From NCBI GenBank assembly GCA_030180135.1, contig CM058237.1, forward strand, positions 42,305,126 to 42,369,125: a stretch of DNA of 64,000 nt. Reading direction: 5' to 3'. Source of the stretch: Orychophragmus violaceus (Eukaryota; Streptophyta; Magnoliopsida; Brassicales; Brassicaceae). Made by a program: the position numbers and the translations under genes. Below, piece after piece: positions 31,898-42,857 of the stretch. Within the stretch, counting starts at the first letter, position 1; every line of letters starts with the position of its first letter. The notes beneath the pieces were generated by a model that did no database searches, was not told the DNA's origin, and saw nothing but the letters and a program-made list of their open reading frames with translations.

Positions 31898-32725
31898 CCA
31901 ACTCTCGTTGCGAATCCTAGAGTTCTAAACATGCATTTAATTCAAGTTAGTTTGTTCACAAATTCCCTAAACCAAATCTCTTTGCGAATAGGTTATTTGC
32001 TCAACTAGGTTCTTTTCTAGCTAATTAACCAACTCTCGCTGCGCTAATCAACCTAACAACAGTAATCTAAGTAGCTAATTCAGATTAAAGCATTAAGAAC
32101 AACCTAGATGAAGAACTAGATATTATGAGTCCAAATTAATCAATTAAACTAACAATCCATGAAATCCCTAACGAGCATCCCTAAACCTAACAAGGAGATC
32201 TACTCAAACATGGTAATTGAAACAACATACATGATGAATAGAAAACCAAATAACATAAAAAGATATAAAAAATGGGTTCGAAATCTAGTCTCTCTCGAGT
32301 ACAAGATCAGCCCCAAAACTCAAACTCTCGTAAAACCTAGCGTATCAAAAGTGTAGCCTAACAAGTGGCTGAAAAACTAATTAAATAGTCTAAAACACGA
32401 ATTGGGCCTTCTTTATAAATATGATAAACTTCTGGGCGTTTCTGAAAATCTTCAAAAGTCATTAACTCGCGAGAATATGTCTGTCCAGGATCAGTGTCGA
32501 TCGACACTAAGGTCTGTGTCGATCGACACTCACTCCAAGTGTTGACTCCGACTTCTTCTTTTCTGCACAGATTCCCAATAGGTTCCAAAATGCACCAATA
32601 TCTCCAAATAAGCTCCAAACGTGCATAAACCTGTAGAGGACACAAAAGACTACAAAAACACCTAAAAGACTTTAAGTAAAGACTTATATCATGGCCTGAA
32701 AACCAGTAAAAACCATGATATATCA
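31898..32725 (-). repeat. Left LTR of the tandem Athila array, truncated
   Basis: Starts abruptly at a sequence equivalent to 36448. It ends GATATATCA. The dyad pair is at 32494/32516 (22 bp). Confidence 0.85.
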
Positions 32726-34300
32726 ACTCCCCCACACTTAGATCTTGCTTGTCCTCAAGCAAACATAGAACTAAGAATAGAGAAAGAAGTTTGAAAACAC
32801 AGAAACTCATTTCGTCCTAAGAATATCACATTTACAATCACTTAGTAAGCCACATAAAAATATTCCTGCAAAGATCAAAACCACAATGTACTTCCCCCAC
32901 ACTTAGCAACTGTCCCAAGTAAACTCCACAATCAAGACAGGATATCCAAATTCACCACACTAACCTCTGTATATAATTAAGTGCGGTCTCACAAAGGGAG
33001 TATCGATCAGAGGACACATGAACTCAACTCAGTCAGTACTTGACCACTCAACTGTCAACTTCTGGTTCCTTCTTTTCCTTTTTCTCCCTTAGTAACTGAT
33101 TTTTCTCCACTGGGTATCATTTTATTTTTTTCTATCAGTGCTCTTCCCTTTTTATACAAGGTGTTACTTTGGACATGTTTCCATGGATGCACAGGAGGTA
33201 ATAGGGGTCTCTACCACTCCCGTGACCACTTCGAAGCTACTAGCTTATCCGCAGTTTATTTCTATTTACTTTCAAAGGAGGGGAAAGATGGAACCATACT
33301 CAGACAGGATTACAAGTTGTGTCAAGCACATCAGAGGAATCCGATCCAGAGATACCAAGCCCCTAAGCGAGAAAATGTAGTCAATATTAGAGGTGAAGTT
33401 AGTAGTGGATCCTCTGAATACCTGAGAAGATATGGGTGTCCTTGGTAAGCTGATCCGTGTGTGGTTTTCTAACAGTCATAGAGCTACTGCAGGTCTGTCC
33501 AATGGTCACTTAGTTCCTGTTCAAGCGAAAATTTCCTCGGAAAATCACAATTTCATACCAATTTTGACTCAATAAGAAAATTTTGAAAACAAAGGACTGA
33601 CTCTAAGAAAAGAAATCAAACGGTGGTCAGTAACTACCTCCCCCACACTTAAACAACACTGTCCCCAGTGTTATCGCAGCTTGGGCTCGGGAGACCAAGG
33701 TATAACCAGCGAATATTTCCTCGGAAAATCAGAAACCTTACCTGCTAGCGTGGTTGGTGTCGACCGACACACAGCCAGTATCGAACAACATAAGGCTTTG
33801 GTCAACTTTGATCTGATCCGAATCGAGCAACCTCGATTACGGTCCGTGTTTTCGAGTTTGGTGTCGACCGACATCAATGGTGATGTCGACCGACACTGTT
33901 GTCTGCAGTCCTGTTCATCACGTTTCTAACACACAAAAACCAGAAAAATCAAAAGACTCAATACTAAAAACCAAAAAGAAGAGAAAACTGACCCTACAGT
34001 GGGTTGCCTCCCACTCAGCGCTTGTTTTAAGTCGTTAGCTTGATTGTGGCAGATGGTCAGATGTCAGGTGGTTTCGCTAAAGGCAGAGCGTGCCTTTGCA
34101 AAATTCTCCTCATCCATGGTGGCGTATATGCATTATGTGCGTGAGAATGACCGAGGAACTTGGGAATGACAGCAAGGTCAGGTGGAACATTTTGTTTCCT
34201 GACTCTATTCCCCTGCAAAATCAGCATCAGAGTTAGCATACTTAAGGTCAGAGGATGCATACCTTGGCTTGATCAGAAGTGGCTTAGGTGTGATGTTTGG
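32726..34300 (-). other. Array unit 1: non-coding region with three PPT-like copies and dyads
   Basis: PPT-like CCCCCACACTT (plus) at the LTR border (32729), near 32894 and near 33640. Dyad pairs at 33757/33778 and 33861/33883. Short frames here repeat at 37694-38004 but have no recognisable domain. Confidence 0.7.
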
Positions 34301-34359
34301 AGCTTTCTGCTTAGGAGTAGTTGCACGCTCTGAAGATATTAGAGCAAGTTCAGAATGAA

Positions 34360-34890
34360 CTACCATATTCTCTCCTCCAATAGGAACCTCTGGTTCCACC
34401 TCAATACTGAAACTCTGTCCATCAACGGTGGCTCTCTCTCTTTCATGTCCATCTTGAACTGCAATGGCTTATCTCCTAGGTGGAGATCAATCAGACCATG
34501 TCTCACATCTATCACAGCTCCAACAGTAGCTAAGAATGATCTTCCAAGCAGAATAGGATCATCTGGCTCAACATTATACTTCAGCACAACAAAGTCCATT
34601 GGAATCAAGTAGTTTCCAACTCTGATAGGTATGTTCTCAAGAACTCCTTCTGGATACCTCTTTGATCGATCATCTAGGATAAGAGAGATCCTAGTAGGCT
34701 GGAAATCCAAAAGTCTTAATCTCTTAGCCACAGAGTATGACATGAGATTTACTCCAGAACCTAAATTACAAAGAGAATGCTCGAATCTGTCCTTAGAGAA
34801 GGAACAGTCTAGCACAAAGACTCCTGGGTCTGGAAGCTTCTCTGAAATCTGAATCAACTTCTTATCCATCTCTCTCATGCATTTGATCAC
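34360..34890 (-). pseudogene. Array unit 1: Athila aspartic protease with Asp-to-Asn change
   Basis: A 176-codon open frame with the protease fold motifs: LPDPGVFVLDCSFSKDRF, then SLCNLGSGVNLMSYSVAKRL, NYLIPMDFVVLKYN and LGRSFLATVGAVI. The catalytic position reads N-L-G where the other copies have D-L-G, a change explained by one G-to-A transition, so the enzyme is expected to be dead. It is normally part of the gag-pol polyprotein; the M start is arbitrary. The right neighbour is a decayed gag. No RT follows. Confidence 0.75.
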
Positions 34891-35900
34891 ATTCTGCTCA
34901 TGTTTAGACCTTATAGGAACTCTTGGGAACGGTATTGGAGGTTTGTAGACCCTTTCCTAAGCAAAAACATCAGATTTGGGCGAAACTGGTTCTGCCTGAC
35001 AGTAGTGTCGACCAACACAGAAGTGGTATCGGTCGACACTAAGTGATGTCGACCCTTCAATGTCGGGCATGGTCGATTTCTGTTCGTCATGAGAACTCGA
35101 AATTGCCGTCAAAACTGCGTGTCGACGGACACTAAGAGCGTGTCGATCGACACCGAGAGGTATAGTCAAAATATCAATGTCGATCTCGGTCGATTTTGGT
35201 CCGTCAAAACTCTCGAACTCTGGGCTTTAAAGGGGTGTCGAACGACACTGAGGTGGAGTATCGGGCGATGCTGAGTCTGCAGCTACGGATTCTCGACTGT
35301 TATCCACGATTTCCACAGCCTTAACTCCAAAATCTGATCCCTGATCCATCCTACCTTCAACCTGATTTGAGATAGCATTGACGTGGGCATTCTGAGTATA
35401 CTTACCCTTGAATGAGTTTTAAATCTGACCCACTTGTGTATACAGCTGCCTCATATGAGTGTTCAAGGACTCAAACTTCCCATTCAATTCAGTGTACACG
35501 GCATCAAGCTTTGAGTTGAAGGACACAGTGGTCTGTTGTTGTCCCTCAAGAAACTGCTCCATCATAGCTTCTAATCTCCTCTCATGAGCATTAGTAACAG
35601 GAGGTGCGTGATAAGAAAAATCTCCATATTTCCTTGAGAAGGAATTGCTCTGCTACTGGAAAGGCTTCCGAAAAGTAGGCTTCTGACTGTAAAATCCATT
35701 CCCTCCAATGTAGTTGACAGCTTCTTGTGCATACTCTCCAACATCCAATACTTCAAAATCCTGAGCAAATTAGACACTCTTCCTTCCAAGTAGAAGACTA
35801 TGCAGAGAGTAAATTTTGTTCTTCAGCCCAGCTATATGTGAGTTGTCAATCTCTGAGCTGAAAACAAAATTCGGATACATCATCCTTACAGATCTCTTAG
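34891..35900 (-). pseudogene. gag: Array unit 1: gag C-terminal remnant with dyads
   Basis: Minus-strand pieces equivalent to 39848-40440: the coiled-coil-like end near 35430-35560, a Gln/Ser-rich stretch near 35650, and the GEYAQEAVNY-like segment near 35735. The frame is broken in several places. Dyad pairs lie in the gag-protease junction at 35005/35026, 35119/35140 and 35235/35258, and a further pair at 35925/35946 lies in the leader. The N-terminal gag core is absent. Confidence 0.65.
35005..35271. repeat. Three dyad pairs in array unit 1 gag-protease junction
   Basis: Pairs at 35005/35026, 35119/35140 and 35235/35258 with spacings 21, 21 and 23. Repeated in unit 2 at 39560-39826. Confidence 0.8.
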
Positions 35901-36080
35901 CCTTCTTGGTTGCTTCCGCGAAATGTGTCGACCGACACTAGGTTGGTGTCGATCGACACTAAGTTCTCTTGGTCGATGTTTCCCTGCAAAAACAAGAAAA
36001 ACGCGAAAAAGAGATCAGTAAACAAGAAAAGAAAACACTTAGACTAAATTCTAGTACAAAATCTATCGGCGAACTCAAAG

Positions 36081-36100
36081 AGTCTCCGGCATCGGTGCCA
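36081..36100 (-). other. Array unit 1 primer-binding site, mutated tRNA-Asp type
   Basis: Minus strand TGGCACCGATGCCGGAGACT, three differences from the C-I primer site. Confidence 0.8.
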
Positions 36101-36106
36101 AAAACT

Positions 36107-37282
36107 TGATAGGTCAAGATTTATATCCCTGTTCTAACTGCAAGTGCACAGAAGTGACAATCGTAGTATAAAGGGTATCGAATCCACAGAGACTCTAGTT
36201 TCACACGATAGAGTATATGTAATCGAATTAAGCTAAGCGAATAGATTGAAAGCAGTAAAGAAGCAAGTAATTTAAAGAGAGGTGTAAGAAATTAACGAAG
36301 GCGTCAGGTTCAAGGAAGTTCTCAGGAAATCAGGAACACAAATCAATCAATTAATAGGATTCAGATATCAATGTTCTAGAACTAGAATCACAGAAATATA
36401 GCAAACCAACTCTCGCTGTGAATACTAACTATGTCTAACAACCCAGAAAGCCAACTCTCGTTGCGAATCCTAGAGTTCTAAACATGCACTTAATTCAAGT
36501 TCGTTCGTTCACAAATTCTCTAAACCAAATCTCTTTGCGAATAGGTTATTTTCTCAACTAGGTTCTTTTCTACCTAATTAACCAACTCTCGCTGCGCTAA
36601 TCAACCTAACAACAGTAATCTAAGTAGCTAATTCAGATTAAAGCATTAAGAACAACGTAGATGAAGAACTAGATATTATGAATCCAAATTAATCAATTAA
36701 ACTAACAATCCATAAAATCCCTAACGAGAATCCCTAAACCTAACAAGGAGATCTACTCAGACATGGCAATTGAAACAACCGACATGATGAATAGAAAACC
36801 AAATAACAAAAAAAAGAGATATACAAACTGGGGTTCGAAATCTAGTCTCTCTCGAGTACAAGATCAGCCCCAAAACTCAATCTCTCGTAAAACCTAGCGT
36901 ATCAAAAGCGTAGCCTAACAAGTGGCTGAAAAACTAATTAAATAGTCTAAAACACGAATTGGGCCTTCTTTGTAAATATGATAAACTTCTGGGCGTTTCT
37001 GAAAATCTTCAAAAGTCATTAACTCGCGAGAATATGTCTGTCCAGGATCAGTGTCGATCGACACTAAGGTCTGTGTCGATCGACACTCACTCCAAGTGTT
37101 GACTCCGACTTCTTATTTTCTGCACAGATTCCCAATAGGCTCCAAAATGCACCAATATCTCCAAATAAGCTCCAAACGTGCATAAACATGTAGAGGACAC
37201 AAAAGACTACAAAAACACCTAAAAGACTTTAAGTAAAGACTTATATCATGGCCTGAAAACCAGTAAAAACCATGATATATCA
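36107..37282 (-). repeat. Middle LTR of the tandem Athila array
   Basis: Plus strand TGATAGGTCA...GATATATCA, 1176 bp. It serves as 5' LTR for unit 1 and 3' LTR for unit 2. Dyads at 37051/37073, TATA-like box near 36935-36944 (minus). Confidence 0.9.
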
Positions 37283-38890
37283 ACTCCCCCACACTTAGCT
37301 CTTGTTTGTCCTCAAGCAAACATAGAACTAAGAATAGAGAAAGAAGTTTGAAAACACAGAAACTCATTTCGTCCTAAGAACATCACATTCACAATCACTT
37401 AGTAAGCCACATAAAAACATTCCTGCAAAGATCAAAACCACAATGTACTTCCCCCACACTTAGCAATTGTCCCAAGTAAACTCCACAATCAAGACATGAT
37501 ATCCAAATTCACCACACTAACCTCTGTATATAATTAAGTGCGGTCTCACAAAGGGAGTATCGATCAGAGGACACATGGACTCAACTCAGTCAGTACTTGA
37601 CCACTCAACTGTCGACTTCTGGTTCCTTCTTTTCCCTTTTCTCCCTTAGCAACTGATTTTTCCCCACTGGGTATCATTTTATTTTTTCTATCAGTGCTCT
37701 TCCCTTTTTATACGGGGTGTTACTTTGGACATGTTTCCATGGATGCACAGGAGGTAATAGGGGTCTCTACCACTCCCGTGACCACTTCGAAGCTACTAGC
37801 TTATCCGCAGTTTATTTCTTTTTACTTTCAAAAGAGGGGAAAGATGAAACCATACTCAGACAGGATTACAAGCTGTGTCAAGCACATCAGAGGAATCCGA
37901 TCCAGAGATACCAAGCCCCTAAGCGAGAAAATATAGTCAATATTAGAGGTGAAGTTAGTAGTGGATCCTCTGAATACCTGAGAAGATATGGGTGTCCTTG
38001 GTAAGCTGATCCGTGTGTGGTTTTCTAACAGTCATAGAGCTACTGCAGGTCTGTCCAATGGTCACTTAGTTCCTGTTCAAGCGAAAATTTCCTCGGAAAA
38101 TCACAATTTCATACCAATTTTGACTCAATAAAACAATTTTGAAAACAAAGGACTGACTCTAAGAAAAGAAAGCAAACAGTGGTCAGTAACTACCTCCCCC
38201 ACACTTAAACAACACTGTCCCCAGTGTTATCGCAGCTTGGGCTCGGGAGACCAAGGTATAACCAGCGAAAATTTCCCGGGAAAATCAGAAACCTTACCTG
38301 CTAGCGTGGTTGGTGTCGACCGACACACAGCCAGTGTCGAACGACATAAGGCTTTGGTCAACTTAGATCTGATCCGAATCGAGCATCCTCGATTACGGTC
38401 CGTGTTTTCGAGTTTGGTGTCGACCGACATCAATGGTGATATCGACCGACATTGTTGTCTGCAGTCCTGTTCATCACGTTTCTAACACACAAAAACCATA
38501 AAAATCAAAAGAGTCAAGACTAAAAACCAAAAAGAAGAGAAAACTGACCCTACAGTGGGTTGCCTCCCACTCAGCGCTTGTTTTAAGTCGTTAGCTTGAC
38601 TGTGGCAGATGGTCAGATGTCAGGTGGTTTCGCTAAAGGCAGAGCGTGCCTTTGCGAAAATCTCCTCATCCATGGTGGCGTATATGCATTATGTGCATGA
38701 GAATGACCGAGAAACTTGGGAATGACAGCAAGGTCTGGTGGAACATTTCGTTTCCTGACTCTATTCCCCTGCAAAATCAGCATCAGAGTTAGCATACTTA
38801 AGGTCAGAGGATGCATACCTTGGCTTGATCAGAAGTGGCTTAGGTGTGATGTTTGGAGCTTTCTGTTTAGGAGCAGTTGCACGCTCTGAA
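37283..38890 (-). other. Array unit 2: non-coding region with three PPT-like copies and dyads
   Basis: Near-identical to 32726-34300. PPT-like copies at 37286, near 37450 and near 38195. Dyads at 38313/38334 and 38417/38439. Confidence 0.7.
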
Positions 38891-38894
38891 GATA

Positions 38895-39480
38895 TTAGAG
38901 CAAGTTCAGAATGAACTGCCATCTTCTCTCCTCCAATAGGAACCTCTGGTTCCACCTCAATACTGAAACTTTGTTCATCAACCGTGGCTCTCTCTCTTTC
39001 TTGTCCATCTTGAACTGCAATGGCTTATCTCCCAGGTGGAGATCAATCAGACCATGTCTCACATCTATCACAACTCCAACAGTGGCTAAGAATGATCTTC
39101 CAAGCAGAATATGATCATCTGGCTCAACATTATACTTCAGCACAACAAAGTCGGTTGGAATCAAGTAGTTTCCAACTCTGATAGGTATGTCCTCAAGAAC
39201 TCCTTCTGGATACCTCTTTGATCGATCAGCAAGGATAAGAGAGATCCTAGTAGGCTGGAAATCCAATAGTCTTAATCTCTTAACCACAGAGTATGACATG
39301 AGATTTACTCCAGAACCTAAATCACAAAGAGATGCTCGAATCTGTCCTTAGAGATGGAACAGTCTAGCACAAAGACTCCTGGGTCTGGAAGCTTCTCTGA
39401 AATCTGAATCAACTTCTTATCCATCTCTCTCATGCATTTGATCACATTCTGCTCATGTTTAGACCTTATAGGAACTCTTG
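38895..39480 (-). pseudogene. Array unit 2: Athila aspartic protease, frameshifted
   Basis: Same protease as 34360-34890, open from 39299. Here the catalytic D-L-G is intact (near 39315-39325) but a one-base deletion near 39333 separates it from the upstream segment. Thus the two tandem copies are inactivated by different lesions. Downstream motifs NYLIPTDFVVLKYN and LGRSFLATVG are readable. Confidence 0.75.
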
Positions 39481-39559
39481 GGAACGGTATAGGAGGTTTG
39501 TAGACCCTTTCCTAAGCAAAAACATCAGATTTGGGCGAAATTGATTATGCCTGACAGTA

Positions 39560-39826
39560 GTGTCGACCAACACAGAAGTGGTGTCGGTCGACACTAAGTG
39601 ATGTCGACCCTTCAATTTCGGGCATGGTCGATTTCTGTTCGTCATGAGAACTCGAATTTGCCGTCAAAACTGTGTGTCGACGGACACTAAGAGCGTGTCG
39701 ATCGACACCGAGAGGTATAGTCAAAATATCAATGTCGATCTCGGTCGATTTTGGTCCGTCGAAACTCTCGAACTCTGGGCTTTCAAGGGGTGTCGAACGA
39801 CACTGAGGTGGAGTGTCGGGCGACGC
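39560..39826. repeat. Three dyad pairs in array unit 2 gag-protease junction
   Basis: Pairs at 39560/39581, 39674/39695 and 39790/39813. Several single-base differences from unit 1 restore or break half-site symmetry (for example GTGTCGGTCGACAC here, GTATCGGTCGACAC in unit 1). Confidence 0.8.
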
Positions 39827-39847
39827 TGAGTCTGCAGCTACGGATTC

Positions 39848-40440
39848 TCAACTGTTATCCACGATTTCCATAGCCTTAACTCCAAAATCGGATCCCTGAT
39901 CCAGCCTATCTTCAACCTGAACTGAGATAGCATTGACGTGGGATTTCTGAGTATACTTCCCCTTGATTGAGCTTGAAATCTGACCCACTTGTGTATACAG
40001 CTGCCTCATATGAGTGTTCAAGGACTCAAACTTCCCATTCAATTCAGTGTACACGGCATCAAGCCTTGAGTTGAAGGACACAGTGGTCTGTTGTTGTCCC
40101 TCAAGAAACTGCTCCATCATAGCATCTAATCTACTTTCATGAGCATTAGTAATAGGAGGTGCGTGATAAGAAGAAGCTCCATAGTTCCTTGAGAAGGAAT
40201 TGCTCTGCTGCTGGAAAGGCTTCCGAAAAGCAGGCTTATGACTGTAAAATCCATTCCCTCCAACGTAGTTGACAGCTTCTTGTGCATACTCTCCAACATC
40301 CAATACTTCAAAATCCTGAGCAAATTAGACACTCTTCCTTCCAAGTAGAAGACTATGCAGAGAGTCAATTTTGTTCTTCACCCCAGCTATCTGCGAGCTG
40401 TCAATCTCTGAGCTGAAAACAAAATTCGGATACATCATCC
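39848..40440 (-). pseudogene. gag: Array unit 2: gag C-terminal remnant
   Basis: An open stretch of 151 codons (39848-40303) contains GEYAQEAVNYVGGNGFYSHK, a Gln/Ser-rich segment, MMEQFLEGQQQTTVSFN and a coiled-coil-like end (HMRQLYTQVGQISSSIKG). The upstream part to about 40440 is in another frame (SLHSLLLGRKSV near 40345). It ends in a stop just before the dyad-rich gag-protease junction. The gag core is missing. It is closely related to the C-I and unit 1 copies, so the same internal deletion predates all three. Confidence 0.65.
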
Positions 40441-40479
40441 TTACAGATCTCTTAGCCTTCTTGGTTGCTTCCGCGAAAG

Positions 40480-40493
40480 GTGTCGACCGACAC
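40480..40493. repeat. Single dyad in unit 2 leader (second member absent)
   Basis: GTGTCGACCGACAC followed by TAAGTTCTC. Unit 1 has two dyads here (35925, 35946); the difference is exactly 21 bp. Confidence 0.85.
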
Positions 40494-40614
40494 TAAGTTC
40501 TCTTGGTCGATGTTTCCCTGCAAAAACAAGAAAAACGCGAAAAAGAGATCAGTAAACAAGAAAAGAAAACACTTAGACTAAATTCTAGTACAAAATCTAT
40601 CGGCGAACTCAAAG

Positions 40615-40634
40615 ATTCCCCGGCATCGGCGCCA
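40615..40634 (-). other. Array unit 2 primer-binding site, tRNA-Asp type
   Basis: Minus strand TGGCGCCGATGCCGGGGAAT, close to the C-I primer site. Confidence 0.82.
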
Positions 40635-40640
40635 AAAACT

Positions 40641-41814
40641 TGATAGGTCAAGATTTATATCCCTATTCTAACTGCAAGTGCACAGAAGTGACAATCGTAG
40701 TATAAAGGGTATCGAATCCACAGAGACTCTAGTTTCACACGATAGATTATATGTAATCGAATTAAGCTAAGCGAATAGATTGAAAGCAGTAAACAAGCAA
40801 GTAATTTAAAGAGAGGTGTAAGAAATTAACGAAGGCGTCAGGTTCAGGGAAGTTCTCAGGAAATCAAGAACACAGATCAATCAATTAACAGGATTCAGAT
40901 ATCAATGTTCTAGAACTAGAATCACAGAAATATAGCAAACCAACTCTCGCTATGAATACTAACTAAGTCTAACAACCCAGAAAGCCAACTCTCGTTGCGA
41001 ATCCTAGAGTTCTAAACATGCACTTAATTCAAGTTCGTTCGTTCACAAATTCCCTAAACCAAATCTCTTTGCGAATAGGTTATTTTCTCAACTAGGTTCT
41101 TTTCTGGCTAATTAACCAACTCTCGTTGCGCTAATCAACCTAACAACAGTAATCTAAGTAGCTAATTCAGATTAAAGCATTAAGAACAACGTAGATGAAG
41201 AACTAGATATTATGAATCCAAATTAATCAATTAAACTAACAATCCATGAAATCCCTAACGGGAATCCCTAAACCTAACAAGGAGATCTACTCAGACATGG
41301 CAATTGAAACAACCGACATGATGAATAGAAAACCAAATAACAAAAAGGAGATATAAAAACTGGGGTTTCAAATCTTGTCTCTCTCGAGTACAAGATCAGC
41401 CCCAAAACTCAATCTCTCGTAAAACCTAGCGTATCAAAAGCGTAGCCTAACAAGTGGCTGAAAAACTAATTAAATAGTCTAAAACACGAATTGGGCCTTC
41501 TTTGTAAATATGATAAACTTCTGGGCGTTTCTGAAAATCTTCAAAAGTCATTAACTCGCGAGAATATGTCTGTCCAGGATCAGTGTCGATCGACACTAAG
41601 GTCTGTGTCGATCGACACTCACTCCAAGTGTTGACTCCGACTTCTTCTTTTCTACACAGATTCCCAATAGGCTCCAAAATGCACCAATATCTCCAATTAA
41701 GCTCCAAACGTGCATAAACCTGTAGAGGACACAAAAGACTACAAAAACACCTAAAAGACTTTAAGTAAAGACTTATATCATGGCCTGAAAACCAGTAAAA
41801 ACCATGATATATCA
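40641..41814 (-). repeat. Right LTR of the tandem Athila array
   Basis: 1174 bp, TGATAGGTCA to GATATATCA. Dyads at 41583/41605. It joins element E LTR sequence at 41815. Confidence 0.9.
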
Positions 41815-42740
41815 CCGGTATTAACCAAGCGTTGACCGTTGACCGAGTTTAACCAGCGTTGACCCACGTTGACCAATGTTGGAACCAGACCAAACCAAGT
41901 GTTGAACCGACTTGAACCAATCCCAAACCAAACCGGCTGAAGATAACCGAGGAGAAACCTCATGTGCCAGCGTGAGAGAACCGGCAAGATAGATTGACGG
42001 CAGGAGGGAGAAGCTCACGGCTCTGTGGTGGAAGACTCTGGCGGTTGAGGCTATCACCGGTGAGAGGAGAGTCTGTAGAGAGGAGAGAACCGGCTGCATA
42101 ACTGAAGAGAGAGGAAGAGATGGTGGAGATCGCCGGCGGTGACTTCTCCGACAACGGCTCCGGCGAACTCGGCGGCGGCAGAGGAGACTGATCGGCGATA
42201 AATGGAGAAGAGAGTGAGGTGAGTGTGAATATGCAAAAGGTTTTTGAAGATTCAAAGGGGTTTAGAAGTTATTTGGGTAACTTGGTGTTCAAGTCATGAA
42301 GAACACCAAGAACATCTTGAATATCTTCAAAGAAATATGATGATGGGATGAGTTTTTGGGTTGAAGATGGTGAGAGAAAGAGTGAGGCTTGTGGGTGGTG
42401 AGAGGAGAGAGATCGGAGAGGATTTTTGGGGTGTTTGTGGGTGAGAATGAATGACTGTGAGTTGAGTGTGATGGGATGGAAGCCATGCAAGAACAAGCAA
42501 TGTATCAAAAACATTCTTTGTATCCAAAAATGGGAGAGGTGGCGCCATCTGAGGGAAAACAGGAGACAAGTGTCACTCTAGGGAGCACTTTGATCTCATA
42601 CAATACACCCTCCAAGCTTCTAGAACCCCTAATATTTTTTCCATTCCGCACGATTCGATATAGTCCTTTCCGAGTTTAATTCACCAAAACCTCATAGCCT
42701 CTGATATAAATCCTCCAAGCCTCTTTTTAAAATACTAGAT
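41815..42740 (-). repeat. 5' LTR of element E, U3/R-side piece, with W-box cluster
   Basis: Colinear with 15466-16300. Four TTGACC motifs lie within 41832-41874. The GC-rich leader (41960-42240) gives accidental minus-strand frames. Homology ends near 42740, where the LTR start present at 16300-16614 is replaced by unrelated DNA. Confidence 0.65.
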
Positions 42741-42764
42741 TCCGCACGGTTCAGATTCCCTTTT

Positions 42765-42857
42765 AAGGCCTCAGTAACTGTCGGAGAGACCTCTTATGAT
42801 TCATTCACCATCAAGAACAGTATGGATGAGGCTGTGTATTTATGCATCAAATCCTGA
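42765..42857 (+). pseudogene. Possible terminal exon fragment of an unknown gene
   Basis: The plus-strand frame from about 42765 reads ASVTVGETSYDSFTIKNSMD and then EAVYLCIKS to a TGA at 42855-42857. Its codon use and composition look more gene-like than the surrounding DNA, and an AT-rich 3'-UTR-like stretch follows. It directly abuts the broken LTR edge. I cannot name the family, and 30 codons are too few to be sure it was ever coding. It could be a host gene tail cut by the LTR or a captured fragment. Confidence 0.3.

Larger units (their letters stand above)
31898..41814 (-). mobile_element. Tandem Athila array: LTR-internal-LTR-internal-LTR
   Basis: Three same-direction LTRs (31898-32725 truncated, 36107-37282, 40641-41814) enclose two near-identical internal regions with a unit offset of about 4.55 kb. 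Each internal region has non-coding PPT repeats, a broken protease, a gag remnant and a tRNA-Asp-type primer site. Such three-LTR arrays arise by unequal recombination between LTRs. There is no RT or integrase. The first about 340 bp of the left LTR is missing, so no target duplication can be tested. Confidence 0.88.
15457..42740 (-). mobile_element. Element E: long-LTR, pol-less element hosting three other elements
   Basis: Reconstructed from boundaries. The 3' LTR is 15457-16614 and the internal DNA is 16615-17570 plus 29240-31240. The primer site is 31224-31235 and the 5' LTR is 31241-31888 plus 41815-42740. The two internal pieces are contiguous once the Athila insertion with its ATAAC duplication is removed. 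The 5' LTR is split by the tandem Athila array. The 15466-16300 and 41966-42740 stretches are colinear, as expected for paired LTRs. Both outer ends are truncated, so no target duplication can be checked. Confidence 0.6.

Noticed and set aside
33138..38004. Repeated 80-95 codon plus-strand ORFs (33138-33448, 37694-38004; similar at 25067-25476 and 50837-51211)
   Set aside because: They lie in non-coding Athila DNA on the strand opposite to the genes; the repetition reflects repeated element copies, and the frames are not conserved among families.
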